DNA from: a virus | IMG/VR virus record: IMGVR_UViG_3300025769_000126 | Span: 1-58,368 of that record | Reading direction: 5' to 3' (one strand) | Length of the DNA stretch: 58,368 bases | In this document: positions 14,871 through 22,869 of the stretch, one piece after another | Numbering within the stretch: the stretch's first letter is position 1 | Layout of the letters: every line of letters begins with the position of its first letter | Translations under genes and position numbers: made by a program | The notes under the pieces: model-generated | What the model saw: the letters and a program-made list of their open reading frames with translations, nothing else | Databases searched by the model: none | What the model was told of the DNA's origin: nothing

Positions 14871-15266
14871 ATGGAAAAAACACAAACAAAATTAAAGCAA
14901 GAACTACAAGCAAGCCTAGAGTCACTTGAGAGAATTAACAAAATGAATATGCGGCTAAACCAGGATCAAATTAATGCAGCTAAATTAGAAATTGAAGCAG
15001 CTAAAGTTAAGCTAAATGAAATAGATTGTAGACCAGTGTTGGGACGTCAAGATGTTGATGCTATTGATAAAGCAATAAGTGAAGCTTTTGAGGAGTTTGA
15101 CTTCGAAGATCCTCGTGGCTATGATTTTCAATACTCAATAGATTACGATAATACTATATATGTTGATTCTATGGAAACAAATAAAGTTCAAGATGTTATG
15201 TACGAAATATCTAGTGCTATTCTTAAACTATTTAAAATCGAAGAACATGGAGAAAATGAAGAGTAA
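14871..15266 (+). CDS. Hypothetical coiled-coil protein
   Basis: 131 aa. The first 55 residues are a coiled coil (KQELQASLESLERINKM, then INAAKLEIEAAKVKLNEI), followed by an acidic C-terminal half. No family recognised. Confidence 0.55.
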   Translation: MEKTQTKLKQELQASLESLERINKMNMRLNQDQINAAKLEIEAAKVKLNEIDCRPVLGRQDVDAIDKAISEAFEEFDFEDPRGYDFQYSIDYDNTIYVDSMETNKVQDVMYEISSAILKLFKIEEHGENEE

Positions 15267-15270
15267 AATA

Positions 15271-15483
15271 ATGTCTATAATATTTAGTGATTCATCAGTA
15301 GTTAGTGGAGCATCGTTTGATAAGTTCAAAAAGAAACTATCAATACAGTTTAAGTCCAGAGAAGAACCTTACGTCTTTGATAACGTACCATTTTCGATCT
15401 TTAATAAGCTTCGTAATGCTGAATCTAAAGGTGTATTCATAAATGAGGAGATCCTTGGAGTATATAAGAATGAGGCTAAATAA
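15271..15483 (+). CDS. KTSC-domain protein
   Basis: 70 aa from the ATG at 15271; an upstream ATG at 15247 would overlap the previous gene by 20 nt. The pattern SSVVSGASFDKFKKKLSIQF, then YVFDNVPFSIFNKL and AESKGVFINEEI matches the short KTSC domain (aromatic-x-VP motif, A-S-G-F-N---I). KTSC domains occur alone or attached to replication and RNA-modifying proteins in phages; their role is unknown. Confidence 0.65.
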   Translation: MSIIFSDSSVVSGASFDKFKKKLSIQFKSREEPYVFDNVPFSIFNKLRNAESKGVFINEEILGVYKNEAK

Positions 15484-15560
15484 GCTGCAAAGCAAGTAGG
15501 AAATATTTTTTTAAAAAAAAATAAAACAAGATGAAGATTAATGTTGCGGCATTTAAAACA

Positions 15561-15603
15561 TGACAATAGCCTATAAAGATCCTTAAGTAATAGGCTAATG
15601 TCA
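15561..15603 (+). repeat. 43-bp asymmetric inverted repeat, copy 4
   Basis: TGACAATAGCCTATAAAGAT ... TAATAGGCTAATGTCA. It differs from the reverse complement of copy 5 at only about three positions. It ends 27 nt before the start of the HTH regulator at 15631. Confidence 0.88.
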
Positions 15604-15630
15604 TCCCCCCCTAGATATAAAGTAATAACG

Positions 15631-16251
15631 ATGTCACAAGAAAGAAAAATACAATGGTTACATAGTAAACGCGTAATAACCCGCTGTATCCCTTGGAGTG
15701 ACGAACCTAGTGAGGAAACTGATATATACATGTACTATAAACACGGAACACACCAATGTTATACATTGTTTGCTAGTAAGGCAAAGATTACAACATATAG
15801 GTCTCTTAAGTGGCATTTTTTAGCAATATACTTTTTAAACCAAGAGTACTCCGATGATAAATTCTTAGAACATGTCTTTAGATTTATAGCTGACAAAGAA
15901 AATGGTTTTACAACTTTTTTTATAAGCAAAAAAACACTGAACGATATAATAGAAGATGTGTTTGCACAAGGCGGTGAGCCTCCAGTAAATAAGATACGTA
16001 AGGTTATATTTAAACCACCTGCTTGGCATTTTACCTTAAGTGAAAAACTAAGTATTGTGGGTAGGTTAATCGGCAGGGTGAAGTTGGACAAAACTATATT
16101 ATACCAGTGCATGTTAGATATAAACGATGCTGGTCAAAAAATAACAGTTAAAAGGCTATCGTCACTACTCGGTGTTACACCTAGAACAATTTATCGCCAC
16201 ATGTGCGACACTTTAAAACAAGAAAAAACAATATTAAATGAAAAGCTATAA
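15631..16251 (+). CDS. HTH transcription-regulator-like protein
   Basis: 206 aa from the ATG at 15631 (MSQERKIQW). An in-frame start at 15598 lies inside the 43-bp repeat and is less likely. Near the C-terminus ITVKRLSSLLGVTPRTIYRH is a clear helix-turn-helix. The N-terminal 150 residues match no family I know. The gene overlaps the sigma factor by 14 nt, so the two are co-translated. With a 43-bp repeat just upstream it is the best candidate for a protein binding that repeat, possibly autoregulated. Confidence 0.65.
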   Translation: MSQERKIQWLHSKRVITRCIPWSDEPSEETDIYMYYKHGTHQCYTLFASKAKITTYRSLKWHFLAIYFLNQEYSDDKFLEHVFRFIADKENGFTTFFISKKTLNDIIEDVFAQGGEPPVNKIRKVIFKPPAWHFTLSEKLSIVGRLIGRVKLDKTILYQCMLDINDAGQKITVKRLSSLLGVTPRTIYRHMCDTLKQEKTILNEKL

Positions 16252-16990
16252 TGTAGATAATTATATTAGATATAAAAAAGACGTAGATCGATCAATAATC
16301 GATGGTAAATTCTGGGACGAATATTCTAGAGATGAACTAATAACAAAGTTTTTACCGTTAGTAGAAAACTTAGCCAAGAAATTTTCAACATCACAACAAG
16401 CATCTGGTGTACTTAGCATAAATGATCTAATACAAGAAGGATCTGTTGGTCTGGTTGCTGCTGTAGATAGGATTGATTGGGAAAAGTTACTAGCCTCTAA
16501 CGATATTGAGAAAACAATAAAGTCTTTTTTAAGTAAAAGAATTAAAGGAGCAATAAGAAGAGCTGTAGACACACACAGAGGTAACATACGCATACCAGAG
16601 CATAAGCTAAATGAAATACGAAAAGATTTCGGTAAAGATAAGAGAATGGTTGAAATGTTCTTTAATAGTATATTTTTAAGCACCGATGCAAAACCTAACC
16701 AAGACGAAAACTTAGCTTACCAGATAGCTGACGAGTCAGAGCCATACAATGTAGAGCTATTAAACGCATATCTAAAAAGCTTACTTAAAAAACATCTTAA
16801 CGAAAGAGAATATGAAGTTTTAAGATTGAGCTACGGGTTGGACTGTGATAAGCACAGCGCTAAGCAAATAGCAGAAGAACTTAATATAAATGGTTCATCT
16901 GCTTATGTCCGCGTATCACAACTAAAAAAGCAGGCTGTTGATAAACTAATAGACAAAGTAGACCACTCGCAAGTGCTTGACTATCTTTAA
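16238..16990 (+). CDS. Phage sigma-70-family RNA polymerase sigma factor
   Basis: 250 aa. Region 2 is visible (LVENLAKKFS, then LSINDLIQEGSVGLVAAVDRI and FLSKRIKGAIRRAV). Region 4 has the HTH (LNEREYEVLRLSYGLDCDK, then SAKQIAEELNINGSSAYVRV and SQLKKQAVDKL). Region 1.1 is absent and the linker between regions 2 and 4 is short. It would redirect host RNA polymerase to phage promoters, fitting the absence of a phage RNA polymerase here. Overlaps the upstream HTH regulator gene by 14 nt. Confidence 0.88.
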   Translation: MKSYNVDNYIRYKKDVDRSIIDGKFWDEYSRDELITKFLPLVENLAKKFSTSQQASGVLSINDLIQEGSVGLVAAVDRIDWEKLLASNDIEKTIKSFLSKRIKGAIRRAVDTHRGNIRIPEHKLNEIRKDFGKDKRMVEMFFNSIFLSTDAKPNQDENLAYQIADESEPYNVELLNAYLKSLLKKHLNEREYEVLRLSYGLDCDKHSAKQIAEELNINGSSAYVRVSQLKKQAVDKLIDKVDHSQVLDYL

Positions 16991-17050
16991 GTTAAGTATT
17001 AAATTTCAATAAAAACATGTAATTATAATTAAACATACCAAGATACCAAA

Positions 17051-17584
17051 ATGACAATTAATGAAAAATTAACAGAAATTCAAACAAGGTTTAAATCTAA
17101 AAAATCAAGATTTAACTCTTTCGGCAAGTATTATTTCAGGAGTGCCGAAGACATTCTCGAAGCAACAAAACCCTTTTTAAAGGAGTTAGGAGTAACAGTT
17201 ATAATTAACGAAGAATTAATAGTAACAGATCCACCTATTTTTAAAACAACTGCATCTGTGAGCGATGGCAAGAATGCTATACATGCGACAGCTGTGGTTG
17301 GTGTCGATCTAGATCAAAAAGGTATGCAGATGCCACAAAAATTTGGATCAGCCTCTAGTTATGCTAAAAAATACGCGTTAGGTAATCTATTTCTAATAGA
17401 TGACACGCAAGACAGTGATGCTGCTAATACACACGGTAAAGACAAAAAAGAGACGATAACATCAACTAAAGATCCAGCATACGAAAAAGCAAAAAACTAT
17501 ATAAGGGAAGGCGGAACAGTAAGTGCAATAAAGAGTAAATATGCACTTAGCCCAGAGATTGAAAAGTCTCTGTCTACACTATAA
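17051..17584 (+). CDS. ERF-family single-strand annealing protein
   Basis: 177 aa. The ERF signature is in the C-terminal half of the core: MPQKFGSASSYAKKYALGN followed by LFLIDDTQDSDA, preceded by FGKYYFRSAEDILEATKPFL. ERF proteins anneal complementary ssDNA during phage recombination. The next gene, 0 nt away, is a RecE-like exonuclease, giving a complete two-component recombination system. Confidence 0.85.
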   Translation: MTINEKLTEIQTRFKSKKSRFNSFGKYYFRSAEDILEATKPFLKELGVTVIINEELIVTDPPIFKTTASVSDGKNAIHATAVVGVDLDQKGMQMPQKFGSASSYAKKYALGNLFLIDDTQDSDAANTHGKDKKETITSTKDPAYEKAKNYIREGGTVSAIKSKYALSPEIEKSLSTL

Positions 17585-18316
17585 ATGAACAAAAAACAAA
17601 TTATAGACAAACTACGTGAAGATGAGCACTATTATGGACAGTTCGGTAAACAGTACTTAAGTAATAGTGACATCATAACGTTACTAACAAACCCTTTATG
17701 TTTTGGTAATCAAAGCAAACCGTCGCCAGCATTGTTGGTTGGTGGTTATTTTCACACGGCAATACTAGAACCTCACAAATTAAAGAGCTTCAAGATAATA
17801 CAGTCGTCAACTAGGAATACCAAAGTTTACAAAGAGATGTCAGGTGGCGAATTATGCCTGTTACAAAAAGAAGTTGATAATATAGAATTACTTACTGAAA
17901 AAGTATTATCTAATACTATATGTAAAGATCTTATACGTAATGGCGATACAATATACGAAGAACCTGGCATTAAGGAGATAAACGGTTATATGTGGAAAGG
18001 TAAAGCAGATATAATAAACAAAAGCGAGAAACTAATAATAGATCTTAAAACCACAAACGACATTAACTCGTTCAAATCTTCAGCTTGGAAGTACAACTAT
18101 GATAGCCAAGCTTACATTTACAGTCAAATATTTGGTTATGAGTTGATATTTATAGTTATAGATAAAAACACACACCAAATAGGAATATTTGATTGCTCAA
18201 CAGAGTTTATAGAACGCGGAATTGAAAAAGTACAGAAAGCCACAGAGGTTTATGAACTATTCTACGAAACAGAACACTTTGACAGAGATCAATATTTCAT
18301 CAACAAAACTCTCTAG
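17585..18316 (+). CDS. RecE-like PD-(D/E)XK exonuclease
   Basis: 243 aa. Motifs of the RecE/exonuclease VIII family: YLSNSDI, GGYFHTAILEP (His57), KGKADII (Asp142), IIDLKTT (Asp153, Lys155) and a later YDSQAYIYS. It digests dsDNA ends to produce single strands that the adjacent ERF protein can anneal. It starts immediately after the ERF gene stop. Confidence 0.82.
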   Translation: MNKKQIIDKLREDEHYYGQFGKQYLSNSDIITLLTNPLCFGNQSKPSPALLVGGYFHTAILEPHKLKSFKIIQSSTRNTKVYKEMSGGELCLLQKEVDNIELLTEKVLSNTICKDLIRNGDTIYEEPGIKEINGYMWKGKADIINKSEKLIIDLKTTNDINSFKSSAWKYNYDSQAYIYSQIFGYELIFIVIDKNTHQIGIFDCSTEFIERGIEKVQKATEVYELFYETEHFDRDQYFINKTL

Positions 18317-18327
18317 GTTTACAAACT

Positions 18328-18358
18328 AAATACGATTAACCTAGGATAATAATAAAAC
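18328..18358 (+). promoter_or_regulatory. Recurring leader motif, copy upstream of 18369
   Basis: AAATACGATTAACCTAGGAT then AATAATAAAAC, shortly before the ATG at 18369. Same AAATACGAT...GATAATAATA pattern. Confidence 0.45.
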
Positions 18359-18368
18359 AAAAAATAAT

Positions 18369-18545
18369 ATGAGAAAAACCAAAAGAAGAGGAGTAAAAGT
18401 TTGCACAGTAACCGGAATGAAAACCAAATTAGACAACTTTTACCCAAAACAAACGCACGTAAAAGCTGTTGACAATTTAAGGAGAAACACCGGAGCAACT
18501 AAAAACCAATTAATTAGAATGTTTAAACAGTTAAGTACTTATTAA
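18369..18545 (+). CDS. Small basic hypothetical protein
   Basis: 58 aa, starting MRKTKRRGVKVCTVTGMKTK, very basic, with a C-terminal helix (NQLIRMFKQLSTY). It fills the space between exonuclease and SSB-like gene in the same orientation and has its own leader motif. Function unknown. Confidence 0.55.
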   Translation: MRKTKRRGVKVCTVTGMKTKLDNFYPKQTHVKAVDNLRRNTGATKNQLIRMFKQLSTY

Positions 18546-18548
18546 AAA

Positions 18549-18872
18549 ATGGCAAGTATAATAGCAACAAGTATCGATCTTAGTAAGATTACTAAAGACA
18601 AAATTATTAACGGAAAAAAAGGTAAGTATTTACCTATTACTATCACGTTAAACGATGAACTAGATCAGTTTGGCAATCAAGGTCCAGTAGTTATTCAGCA
18701 GACAAAAGAAGAACGCGAAGCTAAAGTAGGCAAAACTTACTTAGGCAATGCGAAGGTTGTTTGGTCTAATGGAGTAAACGTTGAACCAGCCCCTAGAGAC
18801 GGGCAACAACAGAGATCACAACCGATGACTGTTAACACCACAGTTGTTGATGCTAACGATCTTCCATTTTAA
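18549..18872 (+). CDS. Single-stranded DNA-binding protein-like
   Basis: 107 aa. Beta-rich N-terminal domain (KGKYLPITITLNDELDQFGN, VVIQQTKEE, LGNAKVVW), a Gln/Pro/Arg-rich linker, then an acidic tip ending DANDLPF like the DDIPF tail that bacterial SSB uses to recruit partners. It sits 106 nt upstream of the primase-helicase. The OB-fold is inferred from size, strand pattern and tail. Confidence 0.65.
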   Translation: MASIIATSIDLSKITKDKIINGKKGKYLPITITLNDELDQFGNQGPVVIQQTKEEREAKVGKTYLGNAKVVWSNGVNVEPAPRDGQQQRSQPMTVNTTVVDANDLPF

Positions 18873-18873
18873 T

Positions 18874-18966
18874 ATGGAACAATGTGAAATGTGTGGACAA
18901 GATATGTCACAGGAGGAATATGACTTCTGTGACATATGTCCAGATTGTAGAGACGGCCAACACTAA
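18874..18966 (+). CDS. Very small zinc-ribbon-like protein
   Basis: 30 aa with CEMC near the start and CDICPDC near the end, a four-to-five-cysteine zinc site in a tiny acidic peptide. ATG 1 nt after the SSB-like stop and 12 nt before the primase-helicase. Conservation is needed to be sure it is translated, but the Cys spacing argues for it. Confidence 0.45.
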   Translation: MEQCEMCGQDMSQEEYDFCDICPDCRDGQH

Positions 18967-18978
18967 TTAAAAACTAAA

Positions 18979-20712
18979 ATGCAAACAACCGAGATAAATG
19001 GATTCACGATTGACCGGTTCAATCAATATGGCTTAAAAGAAGGGGCAAGTCAAGGTATATGTCCTCTTTGCTCACATAATAGAAAACCAAAAAACCAAAA
19101 AGCAAAATGTTCGTCTTATGATTGGGACAGAGGAATAGGTACTTGTCATAACTGTAACACATCGTTTCAATTACACACATACCAAAGAAAGGGTGCTAGT
19201 GAACGAAAGTATGTTAGACCAGAAACAAAACTAATGATGCAGGGTTTAACTCTGAGGAGTAAAGATACACCAACAACAGATAAAGTTTCGGAATGGTTCG
19301 AGTCTAGAGGAATATCTCAAAAGACATTAAACGAACTACACGTTGGTCAAGGTGCTGAATATATGCCTCAAACTGGTAAAGTAGAAAACACCATACAATT
19401 TAACTATATGATGGGTGATCAACTTATCAATGTTAAATACAGAGATGGTCGTAAAAACTTTAAGTTATACAAGGGTGCTGAAAAAGTATTTTACAATATA
19501 AATAGCATAATAGGTTATGATAGCTGTATTATAACCGAAGGCGAGATGGATGTGTTAGCACTTCATGAAGCTGGTGTTAAGAATGTAATATCGGTACCAA
19601 ACGGTGCAACATTAAATAACAACAATTTAGATTACTTAGACAACTGTATAGATTACTTCGAAGATAAAGAAAGAATACTGTTAGCGGTTGATAAAGACGA
19701 ACCGGGTCAAATGCTACAACAAGAGCTTGTCCGTAGGTTAGGTGCTGAGATCTGTTTCATAGTTGACTTTGATGATTGTAAAGATGCTAATGAGTATTTA
19801 ATTAAATACGGTGCGGAAAGCTTATCAGAATCAATAGCAAAAGCTAGACCATATCCACTAGAAAACGTAACAACGTTCAAAGATATTGAGAACGATATAA
19901 CAGACTTTGTTAAGAATGGCTTTAAGCCAGGTTTTCAAGTTGGTCTATCTAATTTTGATGATATATTTTCAACATACACTAAACAGTTTATAACAGTAAC
20001 GGGTATTCCTAGCTCTGGCAAGTCAGACTTTGTTGATCAAATGGTTGTTGGTTATAACCAAAACTATGGTTGGAAAACAGCGTTTGCCTCACCGGAGAAT
20101 CAACCAACGTATTTGCACGCACATAAACTAATGCGTAAAGTATGGGGTGATATGCCAAATGTGGGTGATATAGGTGGTGCAAAATGGAACGAAGTAGCTG
20201 AACACGTTAACGATCATTTTTTCTTCATAGATATGGATAAATATGATTTAGACTCAGTGTTACGTAAAGGTGCAGAATTAGTTAAGCGTAAAGGTATCAA
20301 ATGCTTAGTAATTGATCCATACAACAAAGTGCGAGATATAAATGCTAAGACTGACGATGTAAATCGTTACACGATGGATTACTTAATGAAGATAGAGATG
20401 TTTGCAAAAAAGTATGACTGCTTAGTTTTTATAGTAGCGCATCCAACTAAGATGTATAAAGGTAGTGATGGTAAAATTGAAGAACCAACTATGTATAACA
20501 TTAAAGGTGGTGGTGAATGGTACGACGCTAGTTATCACGGGTTACTGGTACACAGGGATTATGAAGCTGGTACAACTAAAGTTAAAGTTCTTAAGGTTAA
20601 GTTTCAAAACCTTGGAGAGAACGGTGCTGAGGCTTTGTTTACTTGGGATCCAGCCTCTGGAAGGTTTATACCTGAAATATCTATAAAATCTAATGACTTG
20701 CCGTGGGAATAA
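18979..20712 (+). CDS. Primase-helicase (T7 gp4-like)
   Basis: 577 aa. N-terminal zinc site C28-P-L-C31 and C56-H-N-C59. A TOPRIM domain follows with TEGEMDVLALHEAG (Glu187) and LAVDKDEPGQ. The C-terminal RecA-like helicase has Walker A GIPSSGKS (342-349, Lys348), a Walker B region (IKCLVIDPYNKV) and a FIVAHPTK motif. This is the fused TOPRIM plus DnaB-like arrangement of T7 gp4 and Twinkle. It would prime and unwind phage DNA. No DNA polymerase partner is visible in the window. Confidence 0.9.
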   Translation: MQTTEINGFTIDRFNQYGLKEGASQGICPLCSHNRKPKNQKAKCSSYDWDRGIGTCHNCNTSFQLHTYQRKGASERKYVRPETKLMMQGLTLRSKDTPTTDKVSEWFESRGISQKTLNELHVGQGAEYMPQTGKVENTIQFNYMMGDQLINVKYRDGRKNFKLYKGAEKVFYNINSIIGYDSCIITEGEMDVLALHEAGVKNVISVPNGATLNNNNLDYLDNCIDYFEDKERILLAVDKDEPGQMLQQELVRRLGAEICFIVDFDDCKDANEYLIKYGAESLSESIAKARPYPLENVTTFKDIENDITDFVKNGFKPGFQVGLSNFDDIFSTYTKQFITVTGIPSSGKSDFVDQMVVGYNQNYGWKTAFASPENQPTYLHAHKLMRKVWGDMPNVGDIGGAKWNEVAEHVNDHFFFIDMDKYDLDSVLRKGAELVKRKGIKCLVIDPYNKVRDINAKTDDVNRYTMDYLMKIEMFAKKYDCLVFIVAHPTKMYKGSDGKIEEPTMYNIKGGGEWYDASYHGLLVHRDYEAGTTKVKVLKVKFQNLGENGAEALFTWDPASGRFIPEISIKSNDLPWE

Positions 20713-20735
20713 AAAAAGTACCAGAAGGCTATGCT

Positions 20736-20975
20736 ATGACTGAGTATGAGATGGAAGCAAATAAATGGTGTGTTAACAATAATATTACCATAACAGTAAG
20801 ACAAGTTACTTGGAGGGAAAAGAAATACTATGTTGATATAGAAACAGGTAGGTTCCCTAATAGAAAGCTTATTGCAACGTCTCCAGAGAAATATAATTAC
20901 AAAACTGCACAAAAAAAGGCAGCAGAATACAGAGTTTATTACTATAATAAAAGAGAAATAAAAGATGAGGACTAA
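20736..20975 (+). CDS. Hypothetical basic protein
   Basis: 79 aa from the ATG at 20736 (MTEYEMEANKWCVNN). A GTG start at 20703 overlapping the helicase stop is less likely. Beta-rich middle (ITITVRQVTWREKKYYVDIE) and a basic helical tail. It overlaps the TS-family gene by 11 nt. Function unknown. Confidence 0.55.
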   Translation: MTEYEMEANKWCVNNNITITVRQVTWREKKYYVDIETGRFPNRKLIATSPEKYNYKTAQKKAAEYRVYYYNKREIKDED

Positions 20976-21606
20976 ATTTGAGAATGCTAACGAAGCATAT
21001 GAATACTTTTACGATAAGATATTAGTTGAAGGTATTGAGTTTGATAACACGAGAGCGCTATTTAATGTTGGCTTTTATATTACTAATCCAGGCATGAAGT
21101 CTATAACAAATATAGAACGTAAATGGAAATTACACTACGCTTATGCTGAATGGCAATGGTACTTATCTGGCGATCCTAATATAAGCAAGTTAGGATATAT
21201 ATACGGTAAAGTCCCTAAAATATGGAAACGTATGGCTGACAAGTATGGTGATGTTAATTCTAACTATGGGTACCAATGGCTAAGAGGTGATCAACTTGAA
21301 AAAGTAATTAATCTTTTAAAAGAAAATCCAAAAACAAGACAGGCTGCGATAAGTATATATGATGGCAAAGAAATAGACAAATATGATAACGACACGCCAT
21401 GTACTTATGCGATACAATTTACGATAATAAACAATGAGCTGTGTATGTCTGTCTATATGCGATCTAATGACCTCTGGTATGGTTTCTGCAATGACCAATA
21501 CCAATTTGCATCATTGCAGCAGTTAGTTGCAGACGAACTGTCTATGGACACCGGGTGGTACTACCACCACGCACATAATTTACACTTATATAATGATAAG
21601 ATTTGA
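20965..21606 (+). CDS. Thymidylate-synthase-family enzyme, probable dCMP (hydroxy)methyltransferase
   Basis: 213 aa. TS fold motifs: AEWQWYLSGDPNI (folate-site Glu), IWKRMADKYGDV, NYGYQW, catalytic TPC146TYAIQF, YMR166S167ND169, and a C-terminal H207LY209. The segment from MRSND to HLYND aligns without a gap to E. coli ThyA 165-212. At position 177, where thymidylate synthases have Asn that selects uracil, this protein has Asp (FCND177QYQF). Asp here is the hallmark of T4 dCMP hydroxymethylase and CMP hydroxymethylase. So dCMP is the predicted substrate, with dUMP as the alternative. The C-terminus stops shortly after the HLY motif, making the protein short. Confidence 0.78.
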   Translation: MRTKFENANEAYEYFYDKILVEGIEFDNTRALFNVGFYITNPGMKSITNIERKWKLHYAYAEWQWYLSGDPNISKLGYIYGKVPKIWKRMADKYGDVNSNYGYQWLRGDQLEKVINLLKENPKTRQAAISIYDGKEIDKYDNDTPCTYAIQFTIINNELCMSVYMRSNDLWYGFCNDQYQFASLQQLVADELSMDTGWYYHHAHNLHLYNDKI

Positions 21607-22400
21607 AATATAAAATATACCACATTTTTAATAAAAAGATCGGAGTAACACGTGATCTTTATAAGAGAGTTACGGAGCAACAAGGTTATGCTCCAGGAGA
21701 ATATGAAGTTCTACTCGAGTCAGATGATATAGATTTAGTATCAGACTTAGAGTTAGAACTTCAACAGTCTTATGGCTATAATGTTGATAGTAAACCATAT
21801 AACCAATTGTACAAAAACCAAAAACCAAATAATAATAATAATAATATGAAAATAAACGCAACAGAACAAACATCAACCTTTCCATGTCCAGTTAACAAGT
21901 TAAAAGGTAGGCTTATGGATAATAAAGGTTTGACTTGGGAAACAGACCACGGTGAATTTGAGATTAACAGTGAAACAATACCTTGGATAGTAGCTAACGC
22001 CAAGACATCTATGTATAACCCAAATAGATGTTATATCTACAACAAAGCTTATAACTATGTTTTCTTAACAGAAGATACTTATCCACAAGCCTACAGTCCA
22101 TCAAACCACAGTATAATATTTGAGCGTATAAGAAATTGGGCTCAAGAACGAGGGCTTTATGACTCTGGTGATTTAAAGACACAGTATGTCAAGTTAATAG
22201 AAGAAAGTGGTGAATTAGCTAGAGCTATATTAAAACACGACGATGATGAGTTTGTAGATGCTATAGGTGATATGGTTGTAGTATTAACCAATTTAGCACA
22301 TCTAGGTGGTACAACAATAGAACGTTGTATTGACTCTGCATACAACACTATAGCAAACAGAACTGGTAGCATGATAAACGGAACATTTGTTAAGGATTAA
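21603..22400 (+). CDS. Fusion: GIY-YIG-like N-terminal domain plus MazG-type pyrophosphohydrolase
   Basis: 265 aa from a TTG start at 21603 that overlaps the stop of the TS-family gene (TTGA). Residues 1-60 have a weak GIY-YIG-like pattern (YKIYHI, KKIGVTRDLYKRV). Residues 75-81 are poly-Asn encoded by an AAT run, leading to an internal Met82 (21846). Residues about 180-235 are MazG-like: LIEESGELARAIL...EFVDAIGDMVVVLTNLAHL, with the Glu/Asp pairs that bind Mg. MazG-type enzymes hydrolyse (d)NTPs to monophosphates. The linker region looks like a former 5' leader. Internal initiation at 21846 is possible. Confidence 0.7.
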   Translation: MKYKIYHIFNKKIGVTRDLYKRVTEQQGYAPGEYEVLLESDDIDLVSDLELELQQSYGYNVDSKPYNQLYKNQKPNNNNNNMKINATEQTSTFPCPVNKLKGRLMDNKGLTWETDHGEFEINSETIPWIVANAKTSMYNPNRCYIYNKAYNYVFLTEDTYPQAYSPSNHSIIFERIRNWAQERGLYDSGDLKTQYVKLIEESGELARAILKHDDDEFVDAIGDMVVVLTNLAHLGGTTIERCIDSAYNTIANRTGSMINGTFVKD

Positions 22401-22615
22401 TGGCTATACGAGATCCAAAAAGTACTCACTACGAGTTATATAAAGGTACACAAGCTATCGACGTTATTGAGGCTGCTTTAACTAAAGATGAATTTATAGG
22501 TTTTTTGAAAGGCAACGCTTTGAAATATCAGCTACGTCTTGGTAAAAAAGATAATATGAGTAGAGAGTTTGAGAAAATAGAGTTTTACACTAAAGAAATA
22601 GAAAGATTAACATGA
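22400..22615 (+). CDS. DUF3310 (SaV-like) protein
   Basis: 71 aa with the DUF3310 pattern: HYELYKGTQAIDVIEAALTK, then GFLKGNALKYQLRLGKKDN and a C-terminal YTKEIERL helix. Common in phages, function unknown. Start overlaps the previous stop by 1 nt (TAATG) and its end overlaps the next gene by 4 nt. Confidence 0.8.
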   Translation: MAIRDPKSTHYELYKGTQAIDVIEAALTKDEFIGFLKGNALKYQLRLGKKDNMSREFEKIEFYTKEIERLT

Positions 22616-22869
22616 GAAATTACGTAACAAGAACACGAGATCAAATAGTGCTAGATGTTATTGAGAAAATAGATAACAGAAGCGTTATGGGTAACGACAA
22701 ATATGGCGGAACCATGATGAAAGAGATAGAAAATGGTGAAAAAGATTTAAAAGACTTCATCATCGATGTACAAGAAGAATTAATGGATGCTTTATTATAC
22801 CTTGAATCTGCAAAACATTGTCTAAACGATGCTATACAAGATGCTGCACTACGAATGGTTGCCGAGTAA
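22612..22869 (+). CDS. Phage hypothetical, possible all-alpha (MazG-like) NTP pyrophosphohydrolase
   Basis: 85 aa, all helical: MGNDKYGGTMMKEIENGEKD, then FIIDVQEELMDALLYLE. The KYG...EELxDxxxYLE pattern resembles small MazG/dCTPase-like phage proteins, but the full set of metal ligands is not obvious. It overlaps both neighbours by a few nt, in the cluster with the TS-family and MazG proteins. Confidence 0.55.
   Translation: MRNYVTRTRDQIVLDVIEKIDNRSVMGNDKYGGTMMKEIENGEKDLKDFIIDVQEELMDALLYLESAKHCLNDAIQDAALRMVAE

Noticed and set aside
20703-20735. GTG start for the 20736-20975 gene
   Set aside because: It would overlap the helicase stop and add residues without pattern; the ATG at 20736 is a better start.
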